DNA of 64,000 nucleotides from Noviherbaspirillum sp. L7-7A (GCF_019052805.1 NZ_JAHQRJ010000001.1:1922001-1986000); one strand, 5' to 3'; shown: positions 8,382 to 17,622, numbered from the stretch's first letter. Program-made: numbers and translations. Notes: generated by a model from the letters alone, not told the origin.

Positions 8382-9851
8382 TCAGCGCTGCATGGCCATC
8401 GACACCAGCGCCAGCACGCCGCATACCACCAGCGCATTGGTCAACGCGAAGCGCCAGTTGCGGCCGAAGCTGATCTCGCCCGGGCCGATGCCGGCATAGC
8501 GGCTCGCCGTCAGCGACACCACCGAGAACGGCGTCATGTTGGCCGACAGGCCCCAGCCGGCCAGGATCGCCGCCATGTGGGTCAGGGGCGGCAGGCCCAC
8601 CACCTGCGGCGGCAGGCTGGAAGCCAGGAACACCGCCGACAGCACCGGATGCACGCCGGCCAGCGCGGTAACGATGATGGCGCTGACCAGGAAGGCCAGT
8701 GCAAGGAAGGCATGGCCGCTGAGCGCGGCGCCGACGGCATTGATCCATGACGATGGAAAGGCATCGGCCAGGATGCTGCCGGCGCAGCCGGCGGCCATGA
8801 ACAGCAGCGCCTCGCTGGCCAGCGCGCCGAAATTCTCCATCGCGCCGCGCAGGCCGCGCACGCCGTCGGCAACCCGGTGGCCCGGCCGGCCGGTGGCGGC
8901 ATTGAACAGCAGCGACACCAGCGGCGCCAGCAGCACGATGGCGGCCGAGATCACGATGTGCAGCACGAAGCTGGTGGTCATGATCAGCGCCAAGAGGCCC
9001 AGCAGCGAGATCAGCAGGGGCAGCGAGGTGCGCAGCAGCGTTGACATCGGCGTGACCGGGCCGTCCTGCCGCAGCGCCTGGGCCCGGACCGCCGCCAGGT
9101 TCATCAGCGCGCCCACCACGATCGTCACCTGCCCGATCGCCAGACCGACCGGGAATACCTGCAGCCAGGACAGCGAGGGATAGAGCGCCAGAAGGATGGC
9201 CATGTTGCCGAACACCGGGCTCCAGCAACTGGCGGCGGCAAAGCCGCGCCCCACCGTCACCACGGTGGCGGTGCGGCTTTCCGACAGGCCTTCGGTGGAC
9301 GGCGCCGCCATCACGAACATCAGGTTGGCGCCGGCCAGGCCAAGGATGCCGGAAAAGAACTGGCTGGCAAGGGTAAAGGACAGGTAGCGCCGCGTGCCCT
9401 GGCGCTCGCGCAGGCCGGCGCCGATGAAGCCGATGCGGTGGCTGCGCATGGCGCAGCGGGCAATCAGCATCACGCTGCAGGTCACCGAGATCAGCAGGGC
9501 CGCAATGAAGATGCCGCGTTCCAGCGCCGCAATCGGCGCGCGGGCAAACGGCATGGTGAGTGCGGCAATACCGAACAGCATGAAGGAGGTGGTGCGCAGC
9601 CGCTGGTTGATCTGGCGGTAACCGGAAATGATCAGCGCCATCGCCGCCGCGCCAGCCACCATGAACAGCCAGGACGGCCCGCCAAAGGCCCTTGCCAGGG
9701 TGACGGCGATCAGCACCAGCACCGACAGCATGCCCGCCCTGCCGCCGGGCCGTGGCGCGGGCGGCGGGGATGGTGGCGGTACGGGATCAGGCGGCGCGGC
9801 GTGATGGATGGATGAATCGCCCGCATCGCGGACGGCTGACGGGAGCGGCAT
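8382..9851 (-). CDS. Polytopic membrane protein upstream of eutBC, transporter-like
   Basis: The 489-residue protein has a Pro-rich soluble N-terminus (about 40 residues) and roughly 12 hydrophobic segments. Gly-rich stretches such as FSGILGLAGANLMFVMAAPS, VFGNMAILLALYPS and LAGVHPVLSAVFLASSLPPQ recall ion-transporter-superfamily carriers with two repeated halves. I cannot assign it to a named family. It is not the APC-type ethanolamine permease (Eat) usually found before eutBC. Its place as first gene of the eutBC operon suggests uptake of ethanolamine or a related compound, or cofactor-related transport; this is inference from context. The true start may lie downstream of the Pro-rich part, at MLSVLVLIAVTLA. 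Confidence 0.65.
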   Translation of the reverse strand: MPLPSAVRDAGDSSIHHAAPPDPVPPPSPPPAPRPGGRAGMLSVLVLIAVTLARAFGGPSWLFMVAGAAAMALIISGYRQINQRLRTTSFMLFGIAALTMPFARAPIAALERGIFIAALLISVTCSVMLIARCAMRSHRIGFIGAGLRERQGTRRYLSFTLASQFFSGILGLAGANLMFVMAAPSTEGLSESRTATVVTVGRGFAAASCWSPVFGNMAILLALYPSLSWLQVFPVGLAIGQVTIVVGALMNLAAVRAQALRQDGPVTPMSTLLRTSLPLLISLLGLLALIMTTSFVLHIVISAAIVLLAPLVSLLFNAATGRPGHRVADGVRGLRGAMENFGALASEALLFMAAGCAGSILADAFPSSWINAVGAALSGHAFLALAFLVSAIIVTALAGVHPVLSAVFLASSLPPQVVGLPPLTHMAAILAGWGLSANMTPFSVVSLTASRYAGIGPGEISFGRNWRFALTNALVVCGVLALVSMAMQR

Positions 9852-10035
9852 GGCGGGTCAAGACCGGGAAAGCCAGCAGGATACTGCAAAGCAGCGTTGC
9901 AGGTCGTGCATAAAGTCAACCTGCATGCCGGGGAAGCAGCGGGCCTGGGATGTGGAAGCGCCGGCGTTTGCCGTCAGGGACGCCGGCGCGGTGATGCGGC
10001 AGGTAATGCAGCGAAACTTGTTACGGTGAAGCCTG

Positions 10036-10200
10036 TTACGGCGAAGCCGGGTCGTCCGGATCGGCGTGAGCCGGTTGCTTGCGGTCCATTTCCTCGCGGC
10101 TGATTTCACGCGGCGCCTGGCCCGGCTGTACCGGCTTGTCAGCCGCCGGCGCAGGCCTGTCGGGCGGGTTTTCCTTTTCCGGAATCTGGTTCATCGCCAT
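10036..10200 (-). CDS. Small hydrophilic Pro-rich protein (54 residues)
   Basis: This short reading frame begins MAMNQIPEKENPPDRPAP and ends DPDDPASP. It is rich in Pro, Asp, Glu and Lys, with no hydrophobic segment, and is probably disordered. AGGAAAAGGAC sits just before the ATG, a good ribosome site, which is the main support. It lies downstream of the 105-residue regulator-like gene on the same strand. I do not recognise a family. Confidence 0.5.
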   Translation of the reverse strand: MAMNQIPEKENPPDRPAPAADKPVQPGQAPREISREEMDRKQPAHADPDDPASP

Positions 10201-10248
10201 GTCCTTTTCCTGACATCGTCAGAAGCCATCAGTGACGATCGGCAAGCC

Positions 10249-10566
10249 TCAGGCCTGCTCTTCGCCGCCTTCGGAAAAGCGCGAGCGGCGCCGCCGGTCG
10301 CCAAGGATGTTACGCAGTCCGACAATGCTGATGTCGGTCAGTTCATGCATGCGGATCAGCATCGCCGCGTCCACCTCGCGTCGCATTTCGCGCAGGTCGC
10401 TGATCACGGACTCATCCACTTCCAGCGCCTCGCTCAGCGCGGCATCGTTGGGCAGATTCAGCTCGTCCAGGATGGAATCGAGCAAGTGGTTGGAATCGTA
10501 ACTGCCGAGGTCCGGGTCATCGGCGCTGTCTCCTTGACCCCGCCCGCCTGGCCAGTAAAGAGCCAT
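10249..10566 (-). CDS. Small helix-turn-helix-like protein (105 residues)
   Basis: I chose the ATG at 10566 because AAGGAGAACAAC lies directly upstream; the longer open frame runs into the permease gene. After about 30 polar residues comes LLDSILDELNLPNDAALSEA, then a segment with VDESVISDLREMRREVDAAM and LIRMHELTDISIVGLRNILG, followed by a basic tail DRRRRSRF. The pattern of an Ala-rich helix, a V/I-S turn and an R-rich recognition region resembles Cro/C1-type helix-turn-helix proteins seen as single small genes in Burkholderiales. The target is unknown. Confidence 0.65.
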   Translation of the reverse strand: MALYWPGGRGQGDSADDPDLGSYDSNHLLDSILDELNLPNDAALSEALEVDESVISDLREMRREVDAAMLIRMHELTDISIVGLRNILGDRRRRSRFSEGGEEQA

Positions 10567-10705
10567 GTTGTTCTCCTTGAAGCTTGGGAGACCGCACTTT
10601 GGGGCAGTAACCGGAAACTCAAGCTGCAGCGCAACATGCCGGCGCGCAAGCATGGGGCGGCCCTGCGCGATGCCTGACGGCATAATGCGCAGGGCAAGGC
10701 GCGCT

Positions 10706-12004
10706 TCAGCGACGCGCGCCGCCGCGTGACAGCAGCGCATGCAGGATGATGGCGCCGAAGGTGGCGGTGCCGATGCCGCCCAGCGAGAACTGGCCGAGCT
10801 TCAGGGTGAAGTCGCCGGCGCCCAGCACCAGGGTGACGGCGGCGACGATCAAGTTGCGGTTGTCCGAGAAGTCGACCCGGTTCTCGACCCAGATGCGGGC
10901 GCCCGCCACGGCGATCAGGCCGAACACCACGATGGATACGCCGCCCAGCACCGCGCCGGGAATGGTCTGGATCACCGCGCCGAATTTCGGCGAGAAGCCC
11001 AGCACGATGGCCATCAGCGCCGCCACCACGAACACCAGCGTGGAATAGATGCGGGTGACTGCCATCACGCCGATGTTCTCGGCATAGGTGGTCAGGCCGG
11101 TGCCGCCCATGCTGCCGGAAAGCATGGTGGCGACGCCGTCGCCCAGGAAGGCGCGGCCCATGTACTGGTCGAGGTTCTTGCCGGTCATGGCGCTGACGGC
11201 CTTGATATGGCCGAGGTTCTCGGCCACCAGGATGATGGCCACCGGCGCCAGCAGCGCCATCGCATCGGCCCGGAACACCGGAGCGACGAAGCTCGGCATG
11301 CCGAACCAGGCGGCATTGGCCACCGCAGCGAAATTGATGGGCTTGCCCAGGCCGGCGCCATTGGTCAGCAGCGCATAGATCACATAGGCCAGCAGCAGGC
11401 CGATCAGGATCAGGAGGCGCTGCGCCATGCCGCGGGTAAATACCGCCACGCCGCCCACGCACAGCACCGTCACCAGCGCCATCCAGGCATCGAAACTGTT
11501 GGCGGTCACGCCCTTGACCGCGATCGGCGCCAGGTTCAGGCCGATCACGGCCACCACCGCGCCGGTCACTACCGGCGGCATCAGCTTTTCGATCCAGCCG
11601 GTGCCGATCGCGCTGACCAAAAGGCCAATCAGCGCATACAGCGCGCCGCAGGCAATGATGCCGCCCAGCGCAACGCCGAGGTTGGTGTTGGGCCCCTGCC
11701 CGCCATAGCCCGACACCGCGATCACCAGCCCGATGAAGGCAAAGCTCGAACCGAGATAGCTGGGCACCCGGCCGCCGACAAAGACAAAGAACAGCAGCGT
11801 GCCGATGCCCGACATGAAGATCGCCAGATTGGGATCGAACCCCATCAGGAGCGGCGCCAGCACCGTGGCGCCGAACATTGCCACCACATGCTGCAGACCC
11901 ATGGCGATGGTCTGCGGCCAGGGCAGGCGCTCATCCGTGCTGATCACCTGGCCGAGGCCATCTTCCGTGCCTTGCCGCACACGCCATTGCGGGAAATATC
12001 CCAT
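10706..12004 (-). CDS. rutG: Uracil/pyrimidine permease, NCS2 family (RutG-like)
   Basis: The 432-residue protein matches E. coli RutG closely along its length, by memory: DERLPWPQTIAMGLQHVVAM at the start, GRVPSYLGSSFAFIG, LMPPVVTGAVVAVIGLNLAP, then the substrate-site VAENLGHIKAVSAMTG with the conserved NCS2 glutamate, and SGSMGGTGLTTYAENIGVMA. It should import uracil or xanthine with protons through 14 membrane spans. The other rut genes (oxygenase RutA, hydrolases) are absent here, so it acts as a stand-alone uptake system in this neighbourhood. UraA would be an alternative name. Confidence 0.9.
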   Translation of the reverse strand: MGYFPQWRVRQGTEDGLGQVISTDERLPWPQTIAMGLQHVVAMFGATVLAPLLMGFDPNLAIFMSGIGTLLFFVFVGGRVPSYLGSSFAFIGLVIAVSGYGGQGPNTNLGVALGGIIACGALYALIGLLVSAIGTGWIEKLMPPVVTGAVVAVIGLNLAPIAVKGVTANSFDAWMALVTVLCVGGVAVFTRGMAQRLLILIGLLLAYVIYALLTNGAGLGKPINFAAVANAAWFGMPSFVAPVFRADAMALLAPVAIILVAENLGHIKAVSAMTGKNLDQYMGRAFLGDGVATMLSGSMGGTGLTTYAENIGVMAVTRIYSTLVFVVAALMAIVLGFSPKFGAVIQTIPGAVLGGVSIVVFGLIAVAGARIWVENRVDFSDNRNLIVAAVTLVLGAGDFTLKLGQFSLGGIGTATFGAIILHALLSRGGARR

Positions 12005-12254
12005 CCGTATTCTCCAAAAGAGTGAGAAGCGGCCGACTGGCCAGGCAGTCGGCCGTGCTTCAAAAATGTTGCGCGCGGCAAGTTTATTGACTGAAAGGCG
12101 AAATCACAATGACTGAAGATCGACTTTTGAAAGACTTTTTCATGCTGACCTAGCATGGTGCAGACGATTCATTCAATTGGGGCATGAGCCGGTCACGGAT
12201 GGCTGCCGCCGCTCCCGGACGGCGCAGGCCATGCATCGGAAACGGGCGTGGAAA

Positions 12255-12743
12255 TCAGCCCAGCAATTGCGGATTGAGTCGCCAGGTCGCGTAGTTGAGC
12301 ACGCTGGCAAAGGCCACCCAGGCCAGGTAAGGCAGCAGCAGCGCGCCCGCCAGCGGCCGGATGCGCCAGAACGCCACGGTGGTGGCAACAATCAGCGCCA
12401 GCAGCACGAGCACATCGATGAAGGCGAGCCCGCCCCGGTGCCAGGCAAAGAACAGCCAGCTCCACAGTGCGTTGACGACCAGCTGCAGCAGGAACAGCCA
12501 GCCGGCATGGCCCATGCCGCGCCAGCCCCGTTCCCGCCATGCCAGCCAGGCAGCCACGCCCATGGTCAGGTAAAGCATGCTCCAGACCGGGCCAAACACG
12601 TATCCGGGCGGCGCCCAGGCGGGCCGCGCCAGTTCGGCATAGAAGCTGCCGGCATTGATGGAAGCGGCCGCGCCCAGCGCGGCAGTCAGGAAGCAGGGGA
12701 GCAGCCAGGCCACGAGGCCAAGGAACTGGGTGCGCAGGAGCAT
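12255..12743 (-). CDS. tspO: TspO/MBR (translocator protein) family membrane protein
   Basis: The 162-residue protein with five membrane helices has the TspO signatures FYAELARPAWAPPGYVFGPVW, the WSMLYLTMGVAAWLAW stretch, LVVNALWSWLFFAWHRGGLA and LLLPYLAWVAFASVLNYATW. TspO binds porphyrins and related ligands in the membrane and is linked to oxygen or stress responses in bacteria. I chose the ATG at 12743. A longer frame would read through the tRNA-Ala gene just upstream and is not credible. The Shine-Dalgarno is weak. Confidence 0.88.
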   Translation of the reverse strand: MLLRTQFLGLVAWLLPCFLTAALGAAASINAGSFYAELARPAWAPPGYVFGPVWSMLYLTMGVAAWLAWRERGWRGMGHAGWLFLLQLVVNALWSWLFFAWHRGGLAFIDVLVLLALIVATTVAFWRIRPLAGALLLPYLAWVAFASVLNYATWRLNPQLLG

Positions 12744-12797
12744 GCCGGCCTGAGCCTTTCGGCAAATGAAGTGAAGGATAGGAACAACTGCGGGAAG

Positions 12798-12873
<76 letters not shown>

Positions 12874-12966
12874 ATGGGGTCCGATTGTAGTGGAGGCTGC
12901 GCGCGGCGCGCAAGCATCCGGCCATGCTCCCCAATGCCTATAATTGCGGCCCACAAGGAGGACTTC

Positions 12967-13338
12967 ATGCGTACCACGATTTATCACAACCCGGCCTGCA
13001 GCAACTCGCGCGGCGCGCTTGGCATGATCCGTGAAGCCGGCATCGAGCCGGACATCATCGAGTATCTGAAAACGCCGCCCGACCGGGCCCTGCTAGCGAA
13101 ACTGATTGCCGATGCGGGCCTGACGGTGCGCGGCGCAATGCGTGAGAAGGAGCCGGTCTACCGCGAGCTGGGGCTGGACGATCCGGGGCTCGCCGACGAG
13201 GCGTTGCTGGATGCGATGCTGGCCCATCCGGTGCTGATCAACCGCCCGTTCGTGGTGACGGAGCGCGGCACCCGGCTGTGCCGGCCGGCCGACCTGGCGC
13301 TGGAGATCCTGCCGCCGCGGTTACAGGAAGGCGCCTGA
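12967..13338 (+). CDS. arsC: Arsenate reductase (glutaredoxin-dependent), ArsC/YfgD type
   Basis: The 123-residue protein starts at the ATG at 12967 behind a strong AAGGAGGACTTC. It has YHNPACSNSRGAL with the catalytic Cys near residue 11, a conserved TVRGAMREKEPVYRELGL block (Arg near residue 60), and HPVLINRPFVVTERGTRLCR with the two arginines that hold arsenate in the E. coli plasmid ArsC. It reduces arsenate to arsenite with glutathione and glutaredoxin. No arsB, acr3 or arsR is adjacent. Such solitary chromosomal copies are common, and some belong to the YfgD branch of uncertain activity. Confidence 0.9.
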   Translation: MRTTIYHNPACSNSRGALGMIREAGIEPDIIEYLKTPPDRALLAKLIADAGLTVRGAMREKEPVYRELGLDDPGLADEALLDAMLAHPVLINRPFVVTERGTRLCRPADLALEILPPRLQEGA

Positions 13339-13364
13339 CAACCGCTTGAAAAGCCGGCGCGCAG

Positions 13365-14612
13365 TCAGCGCTGCGGCCCGGCGTGCGTCTGCTGCCAGCT
13401 TACGATGCGGGCGCGCAGCTGCTTGACTTCCCGCAGGATCTCGGCCCGACGCGCCGGGTCCGCCGGCGGCGGCGGCGCATTGTTCCTGGCAAAGCCGGTT
13501 TCCATCCGCGCCAGGTCTTCCATCAGCGCGACCATGCGCTGCAGGTCCGCCAGCAGGGGCGCCCGGGGATCGCTGGCCGGCAGCCGGATCGCCGCCAGTT
13601 CTTCGGCGGTCTTGTGCAGCGCTTGCGCATGCACGGTCTGCTGGCGCAGCACGCGCAGGGACTGGGTCATGCGGCCGGCATTGGCTGCCCGCTCTTCCAG
13701 CGCCATGCGCGTCATGATCATGTCAAAGTCACGCAGCGCCTTTTCCATCGCGCTGCCCGCCTGGAAGGCGCCCCGCACATCCACTGCGGCCGGCGGCGCG
13801 CTCACCGCCAGCAGCACGGTGGCAGCCAGCACTGCCGCGCCAGCCGCCAGGGTGCGATGCCGGGCCTGGCTTGCGCTGCCGCGGCCGCTGATGCGCTCGG
13901 GCAGGACCAGCGCCAGCAGGCAGCCGGCCAGCAGGCCGCCGACATGGGCCGCATTGTCGACCCGGCCGCTGCCGAATCCGCGCAGCATGCCGTCGAGCAG
14001 CAGCAGGCCGATGCCGGCCAGCGTATAGAAGCTCAGCATCGTCGGCAGGAAACGGCGATGCCGCAGCGCCGCCACAAGCAGTGCGCCGGCCACGCCGAAT
14101 ACCGCGCCGGAAGCGCCGACCGCGGTGCCATGCTGCGCCGAAAAATGCAGGCTGAGCGCGCTGCCGGTCAGGCCGGCGCCGAGATACAGCAGCAGAAAGC
14201 GGCGGCTGCCGTACACCCGTTCCACCGTGGGTCCGGTGCATAGCAGGCCGGCCATGTTCATCGTCAGGTGCATCAGGCCGCTATGCAGGAACACCGCAGT
14301 GAGCAGGCGCCACCATTCGCCGCGCTGCACTTCGGAGGCGGCATTGCCTCCCCATGTCAGCATCTTTTCCGCCGGTGCCTGCAGCAGCGCCGCGCCCGAA
14401 GCCAGGGTCAGCAGCCAGACCGTGACGTTGAGCAGGACCAGCGCATAACTGACCCAGGGCTGGCGTGCCAGCGCCTGGCGCCGGTTGGCAAAGCCGGCGG
14501 CCGCGCCCGGCGGCCGCGCCTTATCGGCGCCCGCGCCTGCCTTTGCCGGCGCGGCCGCTGGCGGATGGGTCGGTACCGACTGTGCTGAGTGCCTGTCCTG
14601 AAATGGTTCCAC
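13365..14612 (-). CDS. Rhomboid-family intramembrane serine protease with C-terminal soluble tail
   Basis: The rhomboid core has the expected catalytic pair. Serine lies in AVGASGAVFGVAG and histidine in VDNAAHVGGLLAG, with the HSGLMHLTMNMAGL loop (conserved H/N) and a GRRFLL-like turn (GSRRFLLLYLGAG). About 170 residues follow the last membrane helix, rich in Arg, Glu and Leu and likely helical (VLRQQTVHAQALHKTAEEL), which is uncommon in short rhomboids. The start is uncertain: I give a GTG at 14612, without a good ribosome site. Upstream codons are Arg/Pro-rich and look non-coding. The protein would cleave membrane proteins in the inner membrane; its substrate is unknown. Confidence 0.75.
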   Translation of the reverse strand: MEPFQDRHSAQSVPTHPPAAAPAKAGAGADKARPPGAAAGFANRRQALARQPWVSYALVLLNVTVWLLTLASGAALLQAPAEKMLTWGGNAASEVQRGEWWRLLTAVFLHSGLMHLTMNMAGLLCTGPTVERVYGSRRFLLLYLGAGLTGSALSLHFSAQHGTAVGASGAVFGVAGALLVAALRHRRFLPTMLSFYTLAGIGLLLLDGMLRGFGSGRVDNAAHVGGLLAGCLLALVLPERISGRGSASQARHRTLAAGAAVLAATVLLAVSAPPAAVDVRGAFQAGSAMEKALRDFDMIMTRMALEERAANAGRMTQSLRVLRQQTVHAQALHKTAEELAAIRLPASDPRAPLLADLQRMVALMEDLARMETGFARNNAPPPPADPARRAEILREVKQLRARIVSWQQTHAGPQR

Positions 14613-14778
14613 GGTATGTCGTCGATGCGACCCTGGGTGCGTTGAATGAAGACAGCGCAGGTTGCGCCATGGCGCTTGCCGGCGGGTGCCTGCAACTGGC
14701 TGCCGGCGTCCTGATGCCAGTCGGCAAGCTACCAGAAAAGCAGCGCGGCTGCACGGACGATGCTGCAGGTTGCGGCCT

Positions 14779-15978
14779 TCAGGCGGCGACGCCCACCCGG
14801 TCTGCCTGTACCCGCCTTGCCGGCGACAGCCACTGTCCAAGCGGACGCTCGACGAAGCGGAAGAAAGCGGCGCCCGCTGCCAGGCTGGCGCCCCAGGCGA
14901 CCAGCATGCCCAGGCCCTGCCAGCCAGCCGTCCCCGGCATCATGCGGATGAACAGCGCGTTGACCAGCAGGCAGACCGGAAAGTGCACCAGGAACACCGA
15001 ATACGACGCCCGGCCCAGCCAGCCCAGCAGCGGCGAGACCAAGCTCGCGCGCCCGCCGGAACGCCAGAACGCCAGCAACAGCGCCAGCACGGCTGCCAGG
15101 ACAATGCGCTCGCGAAAGTCGATGACCAGCGCCAGCAGCACTGACAACAGCATCGCCGCCAGCAGCAGCCGCCTGCGTCCGGCGGCGCCGACCCGCGCCC
15201 ACCATGCCAGCGCGCCCAGGCCATAACTGCCGAAAAAGTAAGGCGCCCAGACATCCAGGGCGGTATCCCGATTGAACACCACCAGTGAGGCGGCCGCCAT
15301 CAGCGCAATCACCAGCGGCACTGTCCACGGCCTGCGCAAAGCGGCAAGGCCCTGCCCGCCCCTCGCGCACAGCCATACCGCCGCCGCCATCAGCGCATAG
15401 AGCTGGAAATCGATGGCGATATACCAGACACCCGCGGAGATTGCCTCGTAACCCAGGATGTCATGCACCAGCAGCACATGGGCTGCCAGCTGCGCCAGCG
15501 TGGTGGGGGCGGAAATCGAATAGTGGCTCATCCAGCCGCCGGCCAGCGCGGAAGCGCAGCTTGCCAGCAGCATCGCGACGATGAACGGCGGCGCAAGCTT
15601 GAGGTAGCGGCGCGCCAGGAGGCTGGTCAGGGCCGGCGTTGCACCGGGCCTGGCGATGCCGTCCGGACAGAGCGAGCGCGCCGCCAGGAAACCGCCGATC
15701 ACCAGGAACACCTGCACTGCCATGCGGCCATACAGGTCCAGCCAGTCGATCAGCAGGGGTGCAGCCGGGCGCACATGATCCGACATCGGCCCATAGAAGG
15801 CGAGATGGTGAAGGACGATCAGTTGTGCCGCGAGTCCCTTGAAGCCGTCCAGGAACCCCAGGTGCTGTGCGCCATTGGAGCGCGGCCGCACGCTATGCAA
15901 AGCGTCCTCGTACGACGGGGCGATCAGCAACAGGGCGGCTTGGCATCGGCGCGGAATGCGCGTCACTGGCGTGTTCAA
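14779..15978 (-). CDS. Acyltransferase 3 family membrane protein (second copy)
   Basis: The 399-residue polytopic protein opens with GFLDGFKGLAAQLIVLHHLAFYG, in which the tandem histidines match the conserved H of this family. It continues with FLVIGGFLAARSL, a basic RRYLKLAPPFIVAML turn, GVWYIAIDFQLYAL and YSVFLVHFPVCLLV, ending in FFRFVERPLGQWL. It resembles OafA-type O-acyltransferases and differs clearly from the 2872-3921 protein, so it is not a recent duplicate. It probably modifies a surface glycan. No glycan operon is nearby. Confidence 0.87.
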   Translation of the reverse strand: MNTPVTRIPRRCQAALLLIAPSYEDALHSVRPRSNGAQHLGFLDGFKGLAAQLIVLHHLAFYGPMSDHVRPAAPLLIDWLDLYGRMAVQVFLVIGGFLAARSLCPDGIARPGATPALTSLLARRYLKLAPPFIVAMLLASCASALAGGWMSHYSISAPTTLAQLAAHVLLVHDILGYEAISAGVWYIAIDFQLYALMAAAVWLCARGGQGLAALRRPWTVPLVIALMAAASLVVFNRDTALDVWAPYFFGSYGLGALAWWARVGAAGRRRLLLAAMLLSVLLALVIDFRERIVLAAVLALLLAFWRSGGRASLVSPLLGWLGRASYSVFLVHFPVCLLVNALFIRMMPGTAGWQGLGMLVAWGASLAAGAAFFRFVERPLGQWLSPARRVQADRVGVAA

Positions 15979-16151
15979 TCATCGGACTTTTCAATCGGAG
16001 AACTCAGAAAAAGGCCGCCATTATCGCTGTTTTATGAATAAAACGTTAAGTCCGGGAAAAAGTGCCCTGCCCGCTCCGGCCCCAGGCCGGCTGCAACTTG
16101 CAAGGAAACGGGGGGTGGGGTTGGCGTCGCCGTCTTCCGCTACGCAGGATC

Positions 16152-16646
16152 CTAGGCCGGTTGCGCCAGCAGGCATTCCCAATAGCCGACGTCCAGCCAC
16201 TGGTCGAATTTCCGCCCGACTTCCCGCATCCGTCCGACGGCACAAAATCCGAACGCCTCGTGCAGCGCCACGCTGGCCTCGTTGGGCAGCACGATGCCGG
16301 CCAGCACCGCATGCACGCCGCGTCCGCGCAAGGCTTGAAGCAGCGCCTGATACAAGCGCGTACCCAGGCCCATGCCGGCAAAGCCAGGCGCAATGTAGAC
16401 CGACGATTCCACGGTGTACCGGTAAGCGCTGCGCGGCTTCCATGCCGTGGCATAGGCATAACCGGCCACCGCACCATCGATTTCGGCAACAAGAAAGGGC
16501 AGTTTGGGAAGGATGGCTTCGATGCGCCGCGCCATCTCGTCGGCGCCGACGGCATCTTCCTCGAAGGTGGCGGTGGAATGCAGGATGAAGTGGTTGTAGA
16601 TCTGGCAGATTGCCGGAGCATCGGCGACCGTGGCGGCACGTATCAT
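16152..16646 (-). CDS. GNAT N-acetyltransferase, phosphinothricin/methionine-sulfoximine acetyltransferase type
   Basis: The 164-residue protein starts MIRAATVADAPAICQIYNH. Features of the PPT/MnaT branch of GNAT enzymes are SVYIAPGFAGMGLGTRLYQA (acetyl-CoA-binding R/Q-x-x-G-x-G/A in a GMGLG form), VLAGIVLPNEASVALHEAFG, and the closing VGRKFDQWLDVGYWE. Family members acetylate phosphinothricin, methionine sulfoximine or methionine sulfone. The natural substrate here is inferred, not shown. Longer open frames upstream do not resemble the family, so I used the ATG at 16646. Confidence 0.87.
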   Translation of the reverse strand: MIRAATVADAPAICQIYNHFILHSTATFEEDAVGADEMARRIEAILPKLPFLVAEIDGAVAGYAYATAWKPRSAYRYTVESSVYIAPGFAGMGLGTRLYQALLQALRGRGVHAVLAGIVLPNEASVALHEAFGFCAVGRMREVGRKFDQWLDVGYWECLLAQPA

Positions 16647-16713
16647 GACAAGGGTTTCTTGAGGGAATGTTGTTATTGTAATCTGCCCGCCTGCCCGCGT
16701 GCCGCCACACCGG

Positions 16714-16911
16714 TCAGTCGACCGGAAACTCGTCAGGCGGCGCCAGCGGATGCGCCCGGCGCCTGTCAACCGACAGGTATTTCTGCTCGCAGTGGCTGAC
16801 ATCGACCGTCGCGACGCAGGCTTCGAAGTCATCCGCCACGCCGGCGCTTTCGAAGGTATAGATGATGTCGTTGACCTGCACTTCGGTCGGGGAAACACGG
16901 ATATTTGCCAT
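16714..16911 (-). CDS. Small protein of an unrecognised family, paralogue of 34913-35107
   Basis: The 65-residue soluble protein starts MANIRVSPTEVQVNDIIYTF and continues SAGVADDFEACVATVDVSHC. The first 45 residues align without gaps to the protein at 34913-35107: the pattern SPTEVQV-x-D-x-IY, then SA--AD-FEACVA-VDV-HC, is identical in both. The tails differ. A ribosome site (GAGAGGCTGCCG) precedes the ATG. The conserved cysteine pair could bind metal or form a disulfide, but no function is known to me. Confidence 0.7.
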   Translation of the reverse strand: MANIRVSPTEVQVNDIIYTFESAGVADDFEACVATVDVSHCEQKYLSVDRRRAHPLAPPDEFPVD

Positions 16912-17277
16912 CGGCAGCCTCTCTTGGTGGTGAATGTCGTGAACGGAAATGAATAAAGAGAATTATCCGACTGCATAAGTGCCGGGCAGTTTCAATGACT
17001 GGCGGGATTGATCGGCGTGAGGCTGATCAGATTATCGATTACCGGGAGTGTACGAGGATGGAGAGGCGGGTTTCGAAGCCGGCACCGGATTTGATGTGAT
17101 GCGATCCAATATGATCTGATGTCACGTGAAGCGAGCAGCGTAGCGATCGATGCGGTTGAACAGTGCTGCGCGGCCCTTGCCGGCTTCATTGGCCGCATGG
17201 GCTGATACGATTACCCAGCGTTGAAGCCATTCCGGTCATGCAAGGAGCCAGTGCAGCCCGCTGCAGCAGTGCATAAA
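16912..17277. other. Gene-free stretch
   Basis: I see no convincing gene. The stretch contains the promoter-side region of the 65-residue protein (AT-rich at 16930-16980) and a run with repeated GATC/GATG words near 17090-17120. No hairpin with a T-run is seen. Confidence 0.4.
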
Positions 17278-17520
17278 CTACGACGCATCGTCATTGCCTT
17301 GCTGCGCCATGACATCGTCCTTCAATTCCGCCCTGAAAGTCGCCAGCGCGCGCCGCATCCGAAGCATTTTCAGCATCAGCTCCGCCTGTTCATTGGTGTC
17401 GCCTCCGGCAGCGGCCATTGTGACGATGACTTCCTGCAGCGCGTTCAGTCTCTGCTCGAGTTCCTCGATCTGCACATCGATCAGGAACAGACTAGCCTGC
17501 CCATGGACCCTGTCTTCCAT
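17278..17520 (-). CDS. Small coiled-coil protein (80 residues)
   Basis: The start was chosen at 17520, after AAGGACAGGC. The protein MEDRVHGQASLFLIDVQIEE continues with LEQRLNALQEVIVTMAAAGG and a second helix rich in Leu, Arg and Met (ELMLKMLRMRRALATFRAEL). It looks like a short helical hairpin with heptad-like leucines and no membrane segment. It is the first gene beyond the left end of the tRNA-Ser element and probably belongs to the host chromosome. Function unknown. Confidence 0.6.
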   Translation of the reverse strand: MEDRVHGQASLFLIDVQIEELEQRLNALQEVIVTMAAAGGDTNEQAELMLKMLRMRRALATFRAELKDDVMAQQGNDDAS

Positions 17521-17622
17521 GCCTGTCCTTGTTGAGTTTCGAGCATGGTAGGCCGGATTGGGTTTTTTGACGGTATGCATGCTGACATAGGCAGGGTACG
17601 CCGCGATGGAGCCTGCAGAAAT

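Noticed and set aside
10739-12025. 428-codon plus-strand frame opposite the permease
   Set aside because: It mirrors the RutG-like gene; His/Asp/Gln-biased composition and no family features.
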